From CAYNVQ01 sp964400735 (GTDB lineage Bacteria > Acidobacteriota > Aminicenantia > Aminicenantales > Aminicenantaceae), in NCBI GenBank assembly GCA_964400735.1, contig CAYNVQ010000004.1:1-64000 (forward strand): a DNA stretch of 64,000 nt, in the 5' to 3' direction. The notes under the pieces were generated by a model. That model had not been told where the DNA came from and ran no database searches. It saw only the letters and a program-made list of their open reading frames with translations. Both the position numbers and the translations under genes were made by a program. This document shows, piece after piece, positions 43,525 through 52,155 of this stretch (positions within the stretch are counted from its first letter, which is position 1; each line of letters opens with the position of its first letter).

Positions 43525-44892
43525 ATGCAAATCCCTGAAATTAGTATTTCCAATAAATTTGGAGAAATTATTAATTTCCCTGGAACTGAATACCGCGAAA
43601 ATTCAACGTTATTAATCTCAAGTGACAATCTAGAATATGCAAGGGCTGTCGGTTTATGTTGTTTCAACTTTGATTCAGATTTCATAAATATTCTCGGCTA
43701 TAAATATAGAATTGATTCTAAAATAATCCCCTTTAAGAATAAATATAAAAATTATACGAGTTCTACACCTAAAGATGAACTTTCAAGATTTACATACTCA
43801 TCGAAAGATGAAGTTATAATAGGATTAAATTCTCGGTTCAATCAAGACGAATGTCAGAATTTGCTCGAGGAATCTATTTCATTATTTGAAATATCTCACT
43901 TACTTCAAAGGAATCCTCTTACATTATCTGGAGGAGAGATTGCTAGAATAATTCTAGCCTCACATTTTGTTCAGAAACCAGATATTTGGATTATAGACCA
44001 AACTTTAGAAGAATTGGATTTAAAGCTCAGGCACAATCTTTGTAGAACGCTAAATGAAATTGTTTTAAATAAAAATATGAATATTATATACATTGGTGAG
44101 TCCGAGACAATCCCAAAGGATGCTTTCTCAAATTATTGGAAAATAGAAAACAAAAAAGTAGATGTCACACCAAAATTTGCCCAGTTAGAGAGTTTTCCTG
44201 GTATTTTCAAGCACGAAAAATTAAAAATATTAGTAAGCCAGAATAAATATTCACCAAATTCAAATGCTCTCTTTATTGAAAACCTAACAGCCCACCGTAA
44301 TGGAAACAAAATATTAGAAAATGTTTCATTTAATTTATTAGGTGGACAGTTGGGTTTTCTAATTGGCCCTAATGGAAGTGGCAAATCTACTTTACTTGAG
44401 TGTATGGCTAAATTCATTTCTCTTTCTGAAGGAACTATAACCTGGCAATCCAACGAGAAACATTCAGATTACTTGAGTGAATTAAGTTTTTCTCCCCAAA
44501 ATCCGGAAATAGATATAACTGAAAATACCTTGTTAGATGAAGTCGTCTTTGCAATCGGATTTGTTAAAGCTAATAAACGAGAGATTATGAAAAAAGCAGA
44601 AAACTGGCTTTCGAGTCTTGGTGTTTCATGTGAACAAATGACCAAACCATTAAGATTTAGTGCAAGCAGCAAGAAATTTGCAAGCGTTTTAAGTGCATTT
44701 GCTCGTAACAAGACTATTTGTTTATTAGATGAGCCCTCCCTTCTCCTCAATAAAAATCAAGTTGATATTATAGTAAAAGCTATTAATCAACATTTATCAA
44801 ATGGGGGAATAGTTATTTTAGCAACGCATGACACAAGAATTTTTTCTATTTTGTACAAATCACTTTCGAAAGATTGGCGTGAAATTTTATAA
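43525..44892 (+). CDS. Fused ECF ATPase with complementary degenerate nucleotide sites
   Basis: A 455-residue protein with two ABC ATPase halves. Half 1 has no Walker A (the site reads LISSDNLEYARA), Walker B ends in IIDQ instead of DE and the His switch is lost, yet its signature LSGGE (near residue 135) is intact. Half 2 has a perfect Walker A (GPNGSGKST, near 280), Walker B CLLDEP and switch ATHD, but its signature is FSASS. Only one composite site, Walker motifs of half 2 with signature of half 1, can be canonical. It powers the ECF importer. The frame opens at 43468 inside ecfT, but the ATG at 43525 is preferred. Confidence 0.8.
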   Translation: MQIPEISISNKFGEIINFPGTEYRENSTLLISSDNLEYARAVGLCCFNFDSDFINILGYKYRIDSKIIPFKNKYKNYTSSTPKDELSRFTYSSKDEVIIGLNSRFNQDECQNLLEESISLFEISHLLQRNPLTLSGGEIARIILASHFVQKPDIWIIDQTLEELDLKLRHNLCRTLNEIVLNKNMNIIYIGESETIPKDAFSNYWKIENKKVDVTPKFAQLESFPGIFKHEKLKILVSQNKYSPNSNALFIENLTAHRNGNKILENVSFNLLGGQLGFLIGPNGSGKSTLLECMAKFISLSEGTITWQSNEKHSDYLSELSFSPQNPEIDITENTLLDEVVFAIGFVKANKREIMKKAENWLSSLGVSCEQMTKPLRFSASSKKFASVLSAFARNKTICLLDEPSLLLNKNQVDIIVKAINQHLSNGGIVILATHDTRIFSILYKSLSKDWREIL

Positions 44893-45147
44893 GGCAATAA
44901 ATAAATATAATTATAAATAAATCAATATACTGCATCTCCTTGGATTATGCTGATAATAATCAGATATACAGAGGGAAAAATACTTGAAACACGCTCAAAA
45001 AATAGTTTTGTGGTGTTAATTCCTCATATTCATTTTGCCCTCTTTGATGATTTCATCTTGTTCCCAGGCTGATACAATTTTTTTTATACCACTAAGGAAA
45101 ATCCGATTCAATGAAATCGCATAGACCACTCCCTCCGCACCAAATCG

Positions 45148-45164
45148 GTGACGTATAGGTGACA
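45148..45164 (+). repeat. 17-bp direct repeat near island end, copy 2
   Basis: gtgacgtataggtgaca, identical to 19649-19665 and in the same orientation. Both copies follow a CCA-type sequence by a short distance, as the island interior would follow a tRNA end. Confidence 0.55.
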
Positions 45165-45238
45165 GAAAATGACTAAAACTGCCTACTTCTGACTAACGGT
45201 GAGACTTAAAACCAGTCCGTGCCTCCTATCACCCCTGA

Positions 45239-45293
45239 ATAGAGCGTCTGACTACGAATCAGAAGGTCGGGGGTTCGAATCCCTCCGGGCGTA
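45239..45293 (+). repeat. attR: tRNA-Arg 3'-half repeat, copy 2
   Basis: The first 28 bases equal 19573-19600 in the tRNA-Arg gene (anticodon stem-loop). The T arm differs (ggggg-ttcgaat-ccctc) but is still a proper arm, and the acceptor cgggcgt fits the 5' strand of the tRNA at 19554. There is no CCA and no 5' half, so it is not a tRNA gene. It is most simply the original chromosomal 3' end displaced by the island. Confidence 0.8.
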
Positions 45294-45440
45294 TTCCTTT
45301 ATTATCAGCTATTTACATTAAGAATCAATAACTTAGACCAAGCTTTTGCCCTCTCCTATTTTTAACAATTTTTAACATAATTAAGCCATTTTTAACTATA
45401 TTTGGTTAAAAAATGGTCAAAAGGAAAATTCCAATTCAGT

Positions 45441-45469
45441 TTGACACTTCACTGCTTCCTTGATAATAT
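45441..45469 (+). promoter_or_regulatory. Kinase-cluster promoter 1
   Basis: TTGACA 45441-45446, 17-nt spacer, TAATAT 45464-45469, then TTTTGCCGACCA. The part from CCTTGATA to GACCA is shared with the promoters at 53537, 57782 and 63317. Confidence 0.75.
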
Positions 45470-45494
45470 TTTGCCGACCAGATAAGGGGAAGAA

Positions 45495-47897
45495 GTGGCA
45501 ATAAAGTGCTCAAAGTGTCAATTCGAAAATCCTGATACAGCTAAATTTTGCAGCGGATGCGCCACGCCTCTCAAGCCTTCAAGAAATATGGGCATCACCC
45601 GTACCATCGAAACATCTGCCAAAGGATTGTCAATAGGCTCTATCTTCGCCAACCGTTACGAAATCATTGAGGAGCTCGGCATAGGCGGAATGGGGATGGT
45701 TTACAAGGCCCTCGATACGCAAATAAATGAAGAGGTGGCGATCAAACTCATACGACTTGATTTGGCTGGGGATAAAAAGATATTGGAGAGATTCTCAAAC
45801 GAGCTCAAGCTCGCTCGAAAGATCGCCCATAAGAACGTTTGCCGGATGTTCCACCTGGATAAAGAACAAGAAACACCATACATAAGCATGGAATATCTGG
45901 CAGGAGAGGATCTCAAAAGTTCAATCGAAAAAAAAGGCATGCTGCAGATAGGTAAGGCTATCGAGGTAGCCAAGCAGGTGTGTTACGGCTTGATTGAAGC
46001 ACACAGGTTGGGAGTTGTGCACAGGGATTTAAAGCCCCAGAACATCATGATCGACAAAGATGGACAGGTCAAGATCATGGATTTTGGAATCGCCAGATCA
46101 GTCGAAGCGCCAGGTATGACTCACACGGGAGTTATCATCGGAACACCGGACTACATCTCTCCCGAGCAAGCAGAAGGACAAGAAGCAGACGAACGCTCCG
46201 ATATTTATTCCCTAGGGGTCATTCTTTATGAGATGGTGACCGGGGAATTGCCGTTTATAGGTGATACGGCACTCAGCATAGCTTTAAAACACAAAACTCA
46301 ATTACCTCCTGATCCTGGCAGAATCAATCCTCAAGTGTCAGAAGGTTTGAGCCGTTTGATATTGATTTGTCTGGAAAAGGATAAAGAGAGAAGGTTTCAG
46401 ACAGCTAAGGAGCTCCTTGATGCATTAAGAAATATCCAAAAAGGCAGCCCGATCGCAGAGAAGATTCCGCCAAAGGGAAAAACCGAGGCAGGAATGATAG
46501 GAGAAACGAAATGGAAAAATTCGATCGCCGTGCTCCCTCTTGCCGATTTGAGTCTGAACAAAGACCAGGAATATTTCTGCGAAGGGATGGCAGAAGACAT
46601 CATCACCAAGCTCTCCAGGCTACCAGAACTCAAGGTCATATCCCGGACATCGACGATACGCTACAAAAATACGGATAAAGATATTAAAGATATCGGAAAA
46701 GAGCTGGGCGTGGCCACTGTACTTGAAGGAAGCATTCGCAAGGAAAAAGACAATATCCGGGTGAGCGCGCAGTTGATCAATGTGAAAGATGGCTTTCATC
46801 TCTGGGCGGATACCTTCGACAGGAAGCTGGAGAGTGTCTTTGATGTCCAGGACGAAGTCTCCCGTGCTATCGCTACGGCTTTGGAAGTTAAGCTGACGCA
46901 GAAAAAAATGGAAGCCATTAAAACGAGCCGTCCCAAGAATGTCGAAGCTTATGAATATGTGCTCAAAGGAATGCACCTCATCAACAGCAAATATATCATC
47001 TCTCACCGGGAAGAAGATTTTAAAGCAGCACTGAAAATGTTCGACAGGGCTTCGGAAATCGATCCAAACTATGCCCTTGCCTATATGGGCTATGCCTGGG
47101 GCTATCAACACCATTTTCAAATAACCGGAAACAGGAAAGATTTTGTACAGGTCATGAAAAACGCTGAGATCATCTATCGATTGGACCCGAATTTGCCGCA
47201 TGCTGTCGCCATGAACGCATGGGGCTATTATATCAAAGGTGATTTCGATAGGGCATACAAGAACTACCGAAAAGCATTTGAGATGGACATCAATATTCCC
47301 ACCTTCTATCACATTTTTGCACTTTTTTATCGGAGCCTTGGTTTGCTTCATCAGGCTATCCATTATGTCTCGGGATGCATTGAGCTCGATCCCTTTTATC
47401 TCCCCGCTCGATCACTTCGCGCCAGGTTTTACATCTATCTGAAGGAATTTGAAAAAGCCGCCATGTGCATCGCAAACTCACTCGAAATTGAAAAAGATAA
47501 TTTTTGGGCTCTTCTGGATCGGTGCATCCTGCTGATCATGATGAAAAAATACGAGGAAGCCAAAGAAGTACTGAAAAGGGCTGAAAAAATCAATCCCCGG
47601 TATTCCAGTGTTATATTTTACAAAGCTTTGTTGTTCGCGGCAAATGGAGAAAGAAAAAAAGCCCTTTCGCTCAGAAAAAATGGAGCGGTTTATGCTCTGT
47701 TGGGAATGAATAAAGAAGCCATAAAATATATCCAAAAAGCGATTAAAAAAGGGAATGAGCACTTTCAATACTCATACCTGCCTTTGCTAAACAACCACAT
47801 TTATGACAATCTTCGCAAAAATCCTCAATTCGAAAAGATAATGGAAACTCAGAAGCAGAAGTATGAGGATAGATTGGAAAAATTCGGCGATTTATGA
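45495..47897 (+). CDS. Ser/Thr protein kinase with zinc ribbon, TolB-like domain and TPRs
   Basis: An 800-residue kinase. A four-Cys zinc ribbon (CSKCQFENP...FCSGCATPL, residues 5-27) is followed by a Hanks-type kinase domain (about 54-315): GIGGMGMVYKA, Lys in VAIKLI, HRDLKPQNIMID and DFGIARS, and APE-like SPEQAEG. Then comes a TolB/FlgO-like domain (SIAVLPLADLSLNKDQEYF, about 345-480) and TPR repeats to the end. There is no transmembrane helix, so it is cytoplasmic. The start is a GTG behind ggggaaga. It forms a pair with the next kinase, 25 nt downstream. It would phosphorylate proteins in response to a TPR- or TolB-sensed signal. Confidence 0.88.
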   Translation: MAIKCSKCQFENPDTAKFCSGCATPLKPSRNMGITRTIETSAKGLSIGSIFANRYEIIEELGIGGMGMVYKALDTQINEEVAIKLIRLDLAGDKKILERFSNELKLARKIAHKNVCRMFHLDKEQETPYISMEYLAGEDLKSSIEKKGMLQIGKAIEVAKQVCYGLIEAHRLGVVHRDLKPQNIMIDKDGQVKIMDFGIARSVEAPGMTHTGVIIGTPDYISPEQAEGQEADERSDIYSLGVILYEMVTGELPFIGDTALSIALKHKTQLPPDPGRINPQVSEGLSRLILICLEKDKERRFQTAKELLDALRNIQKGSPIAEKIPPKGKTEAGMIGETKWKNSIAVLPLADLSLNKDQEYFCEGMAEDIITKLSRLPELKVISRTSTIRYKNTDKDIKDIGKELGVATVLEGSIRKEKDNIRVSAQLINVKDGFHLWADTFDRKLESVFDVQDEVSRAIATALEVKLTQKKMEAIKTSRPKNVEAYEYVLKGMHLINSKYIISHREEDFKAALKMFDRASEIDPNYALAYMGYAWGYQHHFQITGNRKDFVQVMKNAEIIYRLDPNLPHAVAMNAWGYYIKGDFDRAYKNYRKAFEMDINIPTFYHIFALFYRSLGLLHQAIHYVSGCIELDPFYLPARSLRARFYIYLKEFEKAAMCIANSLEIEKDNFWALLDRCILLIMMKKYEEAKEVLKRAEKINPRYSSVIFYKALLFAANGERKKALSLRKNGAVYALLGMNKEAIKYIQKAIKKGNEHFQYSYLPLLNNHIYDNLRKNPQFEKIMETQKQKYEDRLEKFGDL

Positions 47898-47922
47898 TAA
47901 ATGGGAATTCAAGGGGATAGCA

Positions 47923-50763
47923 GTGGCAAATAAATGTCCTAAATGCAACGCTGATAATCCTGATACTGTGAAATTCTGTGGTGATTGCGGTACCCAACTT
48001 CCATCCATTGAGAAGATCGAGGTCACAGAAACCTTAGAAAAACCCAAGGAGGAATTGACGACAGGGTCTATTTTTGCGGGGAGGTACCAGATCATCGAGG
48101 AATTGGGCGAAGGTGGCATGGGCAAGGTCTACCGTGGTCTGGATAAAAAGCTGAAGGAGGAAGTGGCCCTGAAACTCATCCGGTCTGATATCGCTCAGGA
48201 TAAAAAGACCGTGGAAAGATTCCAGAATGAGTTGAAACTTGCCCGCAAAATAAGCCACAGGAATGTGGGGCGGATGTATGAGCTGCTCGAGGAAAAAGGA
48301 GCTCATTACATCACGATGGAATATATCCCCGGTCAAGATCTGAAGGGGCTGATCAAACAGTCTGGACGACTGGCCATTCCCACCGTGTTGTCCATTGCCA
48401 AGCAGGCCTGTGAAGGCCTCGGAGAAGCCCATAAGCTGGGTGTGATCCATCGGGACCTGAAGCCTTCGAACATCATGATCGATAAGGAAGGCAGCGTGCG
48501 CATTCTGGATTTTGGGATTGCGCGCTCCCTTCAGGAGAAGGGATTGACAGCTCATGGGATGATTATCGGCACTCCTGAGTACATGAGTCCCGAGCAAGTG
48601 GAGGCCGGTGATATTGATGGGCGTTCCGATATTTATTCGTTGGGCGTTGTCCTGTATGAGATGACAACCGGAAAGCTTCCTTTTGAAGCGGGATCTCCCT
48701 ATGCAGTCGGGGTTAAGCACAAGAGTGAGATTCCTCAAGATCCGAAAATCCTGAACCCTCAACTTTCTGAAGAATTTCGCAAACTGATTCTCAAATGCAT
48801 GGAGAAGGATAAAAAGGACCGCTATCAGAGCATCGACGAACTGCTCAAGGATTTAGGAGATATAGATATCGGGATCCCTGCAGCGGTACCTGATATGCCC
48901 GTAAAAAAGCCACTGACATCCAAGGAGATTCACGTTTCGTTCAGACCGAGCAAGCTCATCATTCCAATCGTATGCCTGGCACTGGGAGTTTTTCTCTCGC
49001 GATTATTGTTCTGGCCATCCAAATCCGCTGTATCTCCAGGCGTGACTCGGACTAAAATCGATGTCCTGCCAGCCAAACAGCTAGGCGGAGCCCCCACGGA
49101 GCTGAGGGCTGGATACGGAAGGCCCAGCCGAAAAGCCCTTGCCCTCTCACCTGACGGCAGGATATTGGTCTATTACGGCCTTCACGAAAGCGATACCCGC
49201 CTATACATGCGACATTTGGACGAGTGGGAAGGAATTCTCCTTGAAGGAACAGAAGGGGCAGTAGCGCCCTTTTTCTCTCCGGACGGTTTGTGGATAGGTT
49301 TTTGGGCGGATGAACAGTTCAAAAAGGTCCCCATCAATGGCGGCCTGCCGACGACTCTGTGCGAATCAGCTAGGCACTATGGTGTGAGCTGGGGATCGAA
49401 CAACAAGATTATCCATTCCCGGAGCGGTGTTCTTCGCTGGTTTCCCCATACCGGAGGGGAACAGGAAACCCTCATTTCCCCCGATCTGGAGAAAGGAGAA
49501 TTAGGATTTTACACACCGTATGTCCTCCCCGGAGCAAAAGCAGTTCTCTACAGCGTACAGAAATCCGATTCTTATTGGGAAAATCCAAGATTGGAAGCGT
49601 ATATATTCGAGACAGGTGAAAGAAAGCTGATTTTGGAAGAGGGCGCCGATGCATGCTACTGCCCGACCGGTCACCTCATTTTTGTCCGGCAGGGAAAACT
49701 GCATGCGGCTCCCTTTGATCTCGAACGATTAGAGATAACAGGAGAAATCGTTCCAGTTCTGGACGATGTGATGCAGAGTATTAATGCCCGAAACAGCGGC
49801 CTTCAAACCCTCATCGGTCAGTATGTGATCTCAGATACCGGGAGCCTTGCCTATGTTACAGGCGGCCCTTCGCCTGACGTGAAACGCAGCCTGGTCAAGA
49901 TCGATCGAAATGGGGATACTCAATTCTTGACAACAAGTGATAAAGTCTATGCATGTCCCCGTGTCTCTCCGGATGGAAAACGTCTTTGTTATTTTACTCG
50001 GGGGATAGAATCGGATATTTGGGTTTATGACTTCGAACGCAAATCGCACTCCCCCTTGAGCTTTAATTTGGGAGCCGAATATGCACGCCCGGTTTGGACC
50101 GGGGATGGGAAATGGCTGATCTTTTATACAAGACGTGGCAACTTTCGGATCCCCACTGATCGTCAGGGAGAGCCAGAGTTCTTTTCTTCAGGAGATTTAT
50201 TTCTTGGTTCCATTTCACCGGATGGAGAATTGGGTGCTTGCCTTAGACGTCCATGGCCAGAACTGGATATCCATATTCTGCATTTTGGGGATAAGAAGCT
50301 CGAACAATTCACCAAAACTCCCTTTACGGAATCTCATCCCGAATTTTCACCGGATGGCCGTTTTATCGCCTATTCCTCGAATGAAACAGGCCTATGGGAG
50401 GTCTATATTCAGCCCTATTCTGGACCTGGAGAAAAAACTCAAGTTTCCACGACAGGAGGCTGGTCTCCTGTTTGGAGCCCTGATGGAAGCAAGCTGTTTT
50501 ATTATAATCTTGATTCTGGATTCATGATGTCGGTTGATGTCACAAATCCTTTATCTCCAAAAAATGAACAAAAGCTTTTCGATACCACAGGGAAAAATTT
50601 TAATTTCGACGGTGGCCCAATCAGGAGTTATGACATCACCAAGGATGAGAAATATTTCATAACGACAAAATCAGAGGAAATAACATCCACACCCGTTACC
50701 GAAATCCATATCATCCACAACTGGTTCGAGGAGCTCAAGCGACTTGCTCCTACCGGAAACTAA
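47923..50763 (+). CDS. Ser/Thr protein kinase with zinc ribbon and extracellular beta-propeller
   Basis: A 946-residue membrane kinase. Zinc ribbon (CPKCNADNP...FCGDCGTQL), kinase domain (about 47-310; GEGGMGKVYRG, HRDLKPSNIMID, DFGIARS), one transmembrane helix (LIIPIVCLALGVFLSRLLFW, near 365), then an outer WD40/TolB-type propeller of several blades with repeated SPDG motifs (LSPDGRILVYYG, FSPDGLWIGFW and others). The propeller could sense an outside ligand. The open frame begins at 47863, but the GTG at 47923 behind aaggggatagca fits the paralogues. Co-transcribed with the preceding kinase. Confidence 0.88.
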   Translation: MANKCPKCNADNPDTVKFCGDCGTQLPSIEKIEVTETLEKPKEELTTGSIFAGRYQIIEELGEGGMGKVYRGLDKKLKEEVALKLIRSDIAQDKKTVERFQNELKLARKISHRNVGRMYELLEEKGAHYITMEYIPGQDLKGLIKQSGRLAIPTVLSIAKQACEGLGEAHKLGVIHRDLKPSNIMIDKEGSVRILDFGIARSLQEKGLTAHGMIIGTPEYMSPEQVEAGDIDGRSDIYSLGVVLYEMTTGKLPFEAGSPYAVGVKHKSEIPQDPKILNPQLSEEFRKLILKCMEKDKKDRYQSIDELLKDLGDIDIGIPAAVPDMPVKKPLTSKEIHVSFRPSKLIIPIVCLALGVFLSRLLFWPSKSAVSPGVTRTKIDVLPAKQLGGAPTELRAGYGRPSRKALALSPDGRILVYYGLHESDTRLYMRHLDEWEGILLEGTEGAVAPFFSPDGLWIGFWADEQFKKVPINGGLPTTLCESARHYGVSWGSNNKIIHSRSGVLRWFPHTGGEQETLISPDLEKGELGFYTPYVLPGAKAVLYSVQKSDSYWENPRLEAYIFETGERKLILEEGADACYCPTGHLIFVRQGKLHAAPFDLERLEITGEIVPVLDDVMQSINARNSGLQTLIGQYVISDTGSLAYVTGGPSPDVKRSLVKIDRNGDTQFLTTSDKVYACPRVSPDGKRLCYFTRGIESDIWVYDFERKSHSPLSFNLGAEYARPVWTGDGKWLIFYTRRGNFRIPTDRQGEPEFFSSGDLFLGSISPDGELGACLRRPWPELDIHILHFGDKKLEQFTKTPFTESHPEFSPDGRFIAYSSNETGLWEVYIQPYSGPGEKTQVSTTGGWSPVWSPDGSKLFYYNLDSGFMMSVDVTNPLSPKNEQKLFDTTGKNFNFDGGPIRSYDITKDEKYFITTKSEEITSTPVTEIHIIHNWFEELKRLAPTGN

Positions 50764-50787
50764 AGATTACTCTTTATAATTGAGCAC

Positions 50788-50888
50788 CACATGAAATTCC
50801 TCTCCCTCTGGAGTTGTCAAGACAAGGACGCGGGTCCAGGAGTAGCTTAAGTCAAGGATGCTAGGAAGAGGCTGGCTGGGCTGAAGGA
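50788..50888 (+). pseudogene. Decayed 3' end of a TPR-kinase gene
   Basis: The DNA resembles the last 100 bases of the TPR kinases: tatgaaattcct...ctctgg corresponds to the codons for YEKFL.LW and gatgctaggaagaggctggc to DARKRLAG, but frameshifts and stops interrupt it. It follows the stop of the propeller kinase by about 25 nt. It looks like the remnant of a deleted paralogue. Confidence 0.6.
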
Positions 50889-51017
50889 ACGATCCTAAAC
50901 ATTATTTACTAGTTATTTTTACCCCGTTTGAGAATTTGACGGAAAAAAGCAGTCAAAATGGTCAAAAAGGCAAATTTTAAAGGCTTTATACTATTGATTA
51001 TAAAAAAATTAGCATAT

Positions 51018-51075
51018 ATAGAGCGTCTGACTACGAATCAGAAGGCCGTAGGTTCGAATCCTGCCGGGCTTACCA
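51018..51075 (+). repeat. tRNA-Arg 3'-half repeat, copy 3
   Basis: 58 bases, 57 identical to 19573-19630 in the tRNA-Arg gene including CCA; the one change (t51070) breaks an acceptor pair. No 5' half. It contains the stop codon and last codons of the SnoaL-like gene on the other strand. It is a second attachment-type scar, 5.8 kb beyond copy 2. Confidence 0.85.
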
Positions 51076-51619
51076 GGTTTGTTTTTTTCCCCTCCTTTGG
51101 CTTTAGCTCCATGCCGAGTTGTTGGAAAAAACTAAGATAATCCTCCATCGCCCAAAACTCCTTGACTTTCCCACCAGAGATAACGAGGAATGCCTGGGCT
51201 GGCATTGTCACGCTCTTATCAGTAGGAGGAATTCCTTCATACTCTCTCTTGTGGGTTCCAGTTTGCATGATTTTTACAGCTACCTTATCGCCTTCTGCGA
51301 CCAAATCTTCGATTGTATGCTTCCAATCCGGGAAGGCGGCATAAGTGTCTTTGACCATTTGAAAACATTCTTTCAATGCCATTGGTTCAGGCAGTAAGGG
51401 ATGGAACAGCTTGGAATCGTCTGCAGCAAGGTCCCGCAATTTGTCGAAATCATTCGCATCGATAGCCGAGAAAAAACTCCGGGCGAGTTCCTTATTCTGC
51501 TCCTCAAGTGCTGCCTGGGCTTTGAACACTTCAAGCTCTGCCATTGCTGCCTTATCCTGACAGCCGACCATAACGCATAGAATCAGAGCCAGGGGAAGAA
51601 TCATTGATAGTTTTTTCAT
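51038..51619 (-). CDS. SnoaL/NTF2-like lipoprotein, 3' end altered by tRNA repeat
   Basis: A 193-residue protein. A lipoprotein signal (LPLALILCVMVGC, Cys near residue 20) is followed by an NTF2-like SnoaL domain of about 120 residues (EEQNKELARSFFSAIDAND through WAMEDYLSFFQQLG). Its sister proteins end in ELKPKEGEK; this one reads ELKPKEGKK and then continues for 13 residues (TNLVSPAGFEPTAF) encoded by the reverse of the tRNA-Arg 3' half. The natural stop was therefore replaced at the junction. SnoaL domains bind or isomerise small hydrophobic molecules; the substrate is unknown. Confidence 0.75.
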   Translation of the reverse strand: MKKLSMILPLALILCVMVGCQDKAAMAELEVFKAQAALEEQNKELARSFFSAIDANDFDKLRDLAADDSKLFHPLLPEPMALKECFQMVKDTYAAFPDWKHTIEDLVAEGDKVAVKIMQTGTHKREYEGIPPTDKSVTMPAQAFLVISGGKVKEFWAMEDYLSFFQQLGMELKPKEGKKTNLVSPAGFEPTAF

Positions 51620-51664
51620 AGTTCCTCCTCCCTTTAATATTGATATTTATTACTGATTAAGTTT

Positions 51665-52111
51665 CTACTTCTCCCCCTCCTTCGGCTTAAGCTCCATGCC
51701 GATTTGCTGAAACAAACCTAACCTATCAGCATCTTCCCTAACTTCTATAACTTTTCCATCTCTAATCTTGAATATAGCAATTCCACTAAATTCAACTTCT
51801 TTCCCTGTTAATGGGATTCCTTGATATTCTCCTTGAAGAGTAAAATTGTTAATTGTTCTGACTATTACTTTATCATTTACAGCAATGATTTCTTCTATTT
51901 TGTGATTAACCTCTTTGAAAAGCTTAAAACGTTCAATTTGAAGTTCATATGTTTCTTCTTTAGACATGGGATTAGGACTATTTGAGGGGTCATACCAAAG
52001 GAAGTCCGGTGCAAACAAGTCTAAAAATACATCAAGATTTCCTTTATCTTGCTCTTCACATAATTTGAGGACAAGAGCCTTATTCTGTTCCTCAATTTCA
52101 GTGTCACACAT
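51665..52111 (-). CDS. SnoaL/NTF2-like protein without signal peptide
   Basis: A 148-residue SnoaL-like protein (EEQNKALVLKLCEEQDKGNL at the start, VIVRTINNFTLQGEYQGIP in the middle) that ends in the same LGMELKPKEGEK tail as its two neighbours. Unlike them it begins directly with the domain and has no lipoprotein signal, so it is probably cytoplasmic, or the 5' part was lost. It lies 45 nt from both neighbours on the same strand. Confidence 0.7.
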   Translation of the reverse strand: MCDTEIEEQNKALVLKLCEEQDKGNLDVFLDLFAPDFLWYDPSNSPNPMSKEETYELQIERFKLFKEVNHKIEEIIAVNDKVIVRTINNFTLQGEYQGIPLTGKEVEFSGIAIFKIRDGKVIEVREDADRLGLFQQIGMELKPKEGEK

Positions 52112-52155
52112 TTTTCTCTCCTATTAAACAGAGATGTTTATTGATAATTAAGAAC

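Larger units (their letters stand above)
44893..45440. other. Non-coding right end of the island
   Basis: About 550 nt without a gene. It carries the 17-bp repeat (45148-45164), preceded by ccctccgcacca, and then the second tRNA-Arg 3' half (45239-45293). After the tRNA piece, AT-rich DNA leads to the first kinase promoter. Confidence 0.6.

Noticed and set aside
45130..45142. tRNA-Leu 3' end (ccctccgcacca)
   Set aside because: The acceptor-like 12 bases are followed by nothing typical and the T arm upstream is not recognisable; too short to support.
45239..45293. Second tRNA-Arg gene
   Set aside because: Only the 3' part from the anticodon arm onward exists; no D arm or 5' acceptor strand precedes it.
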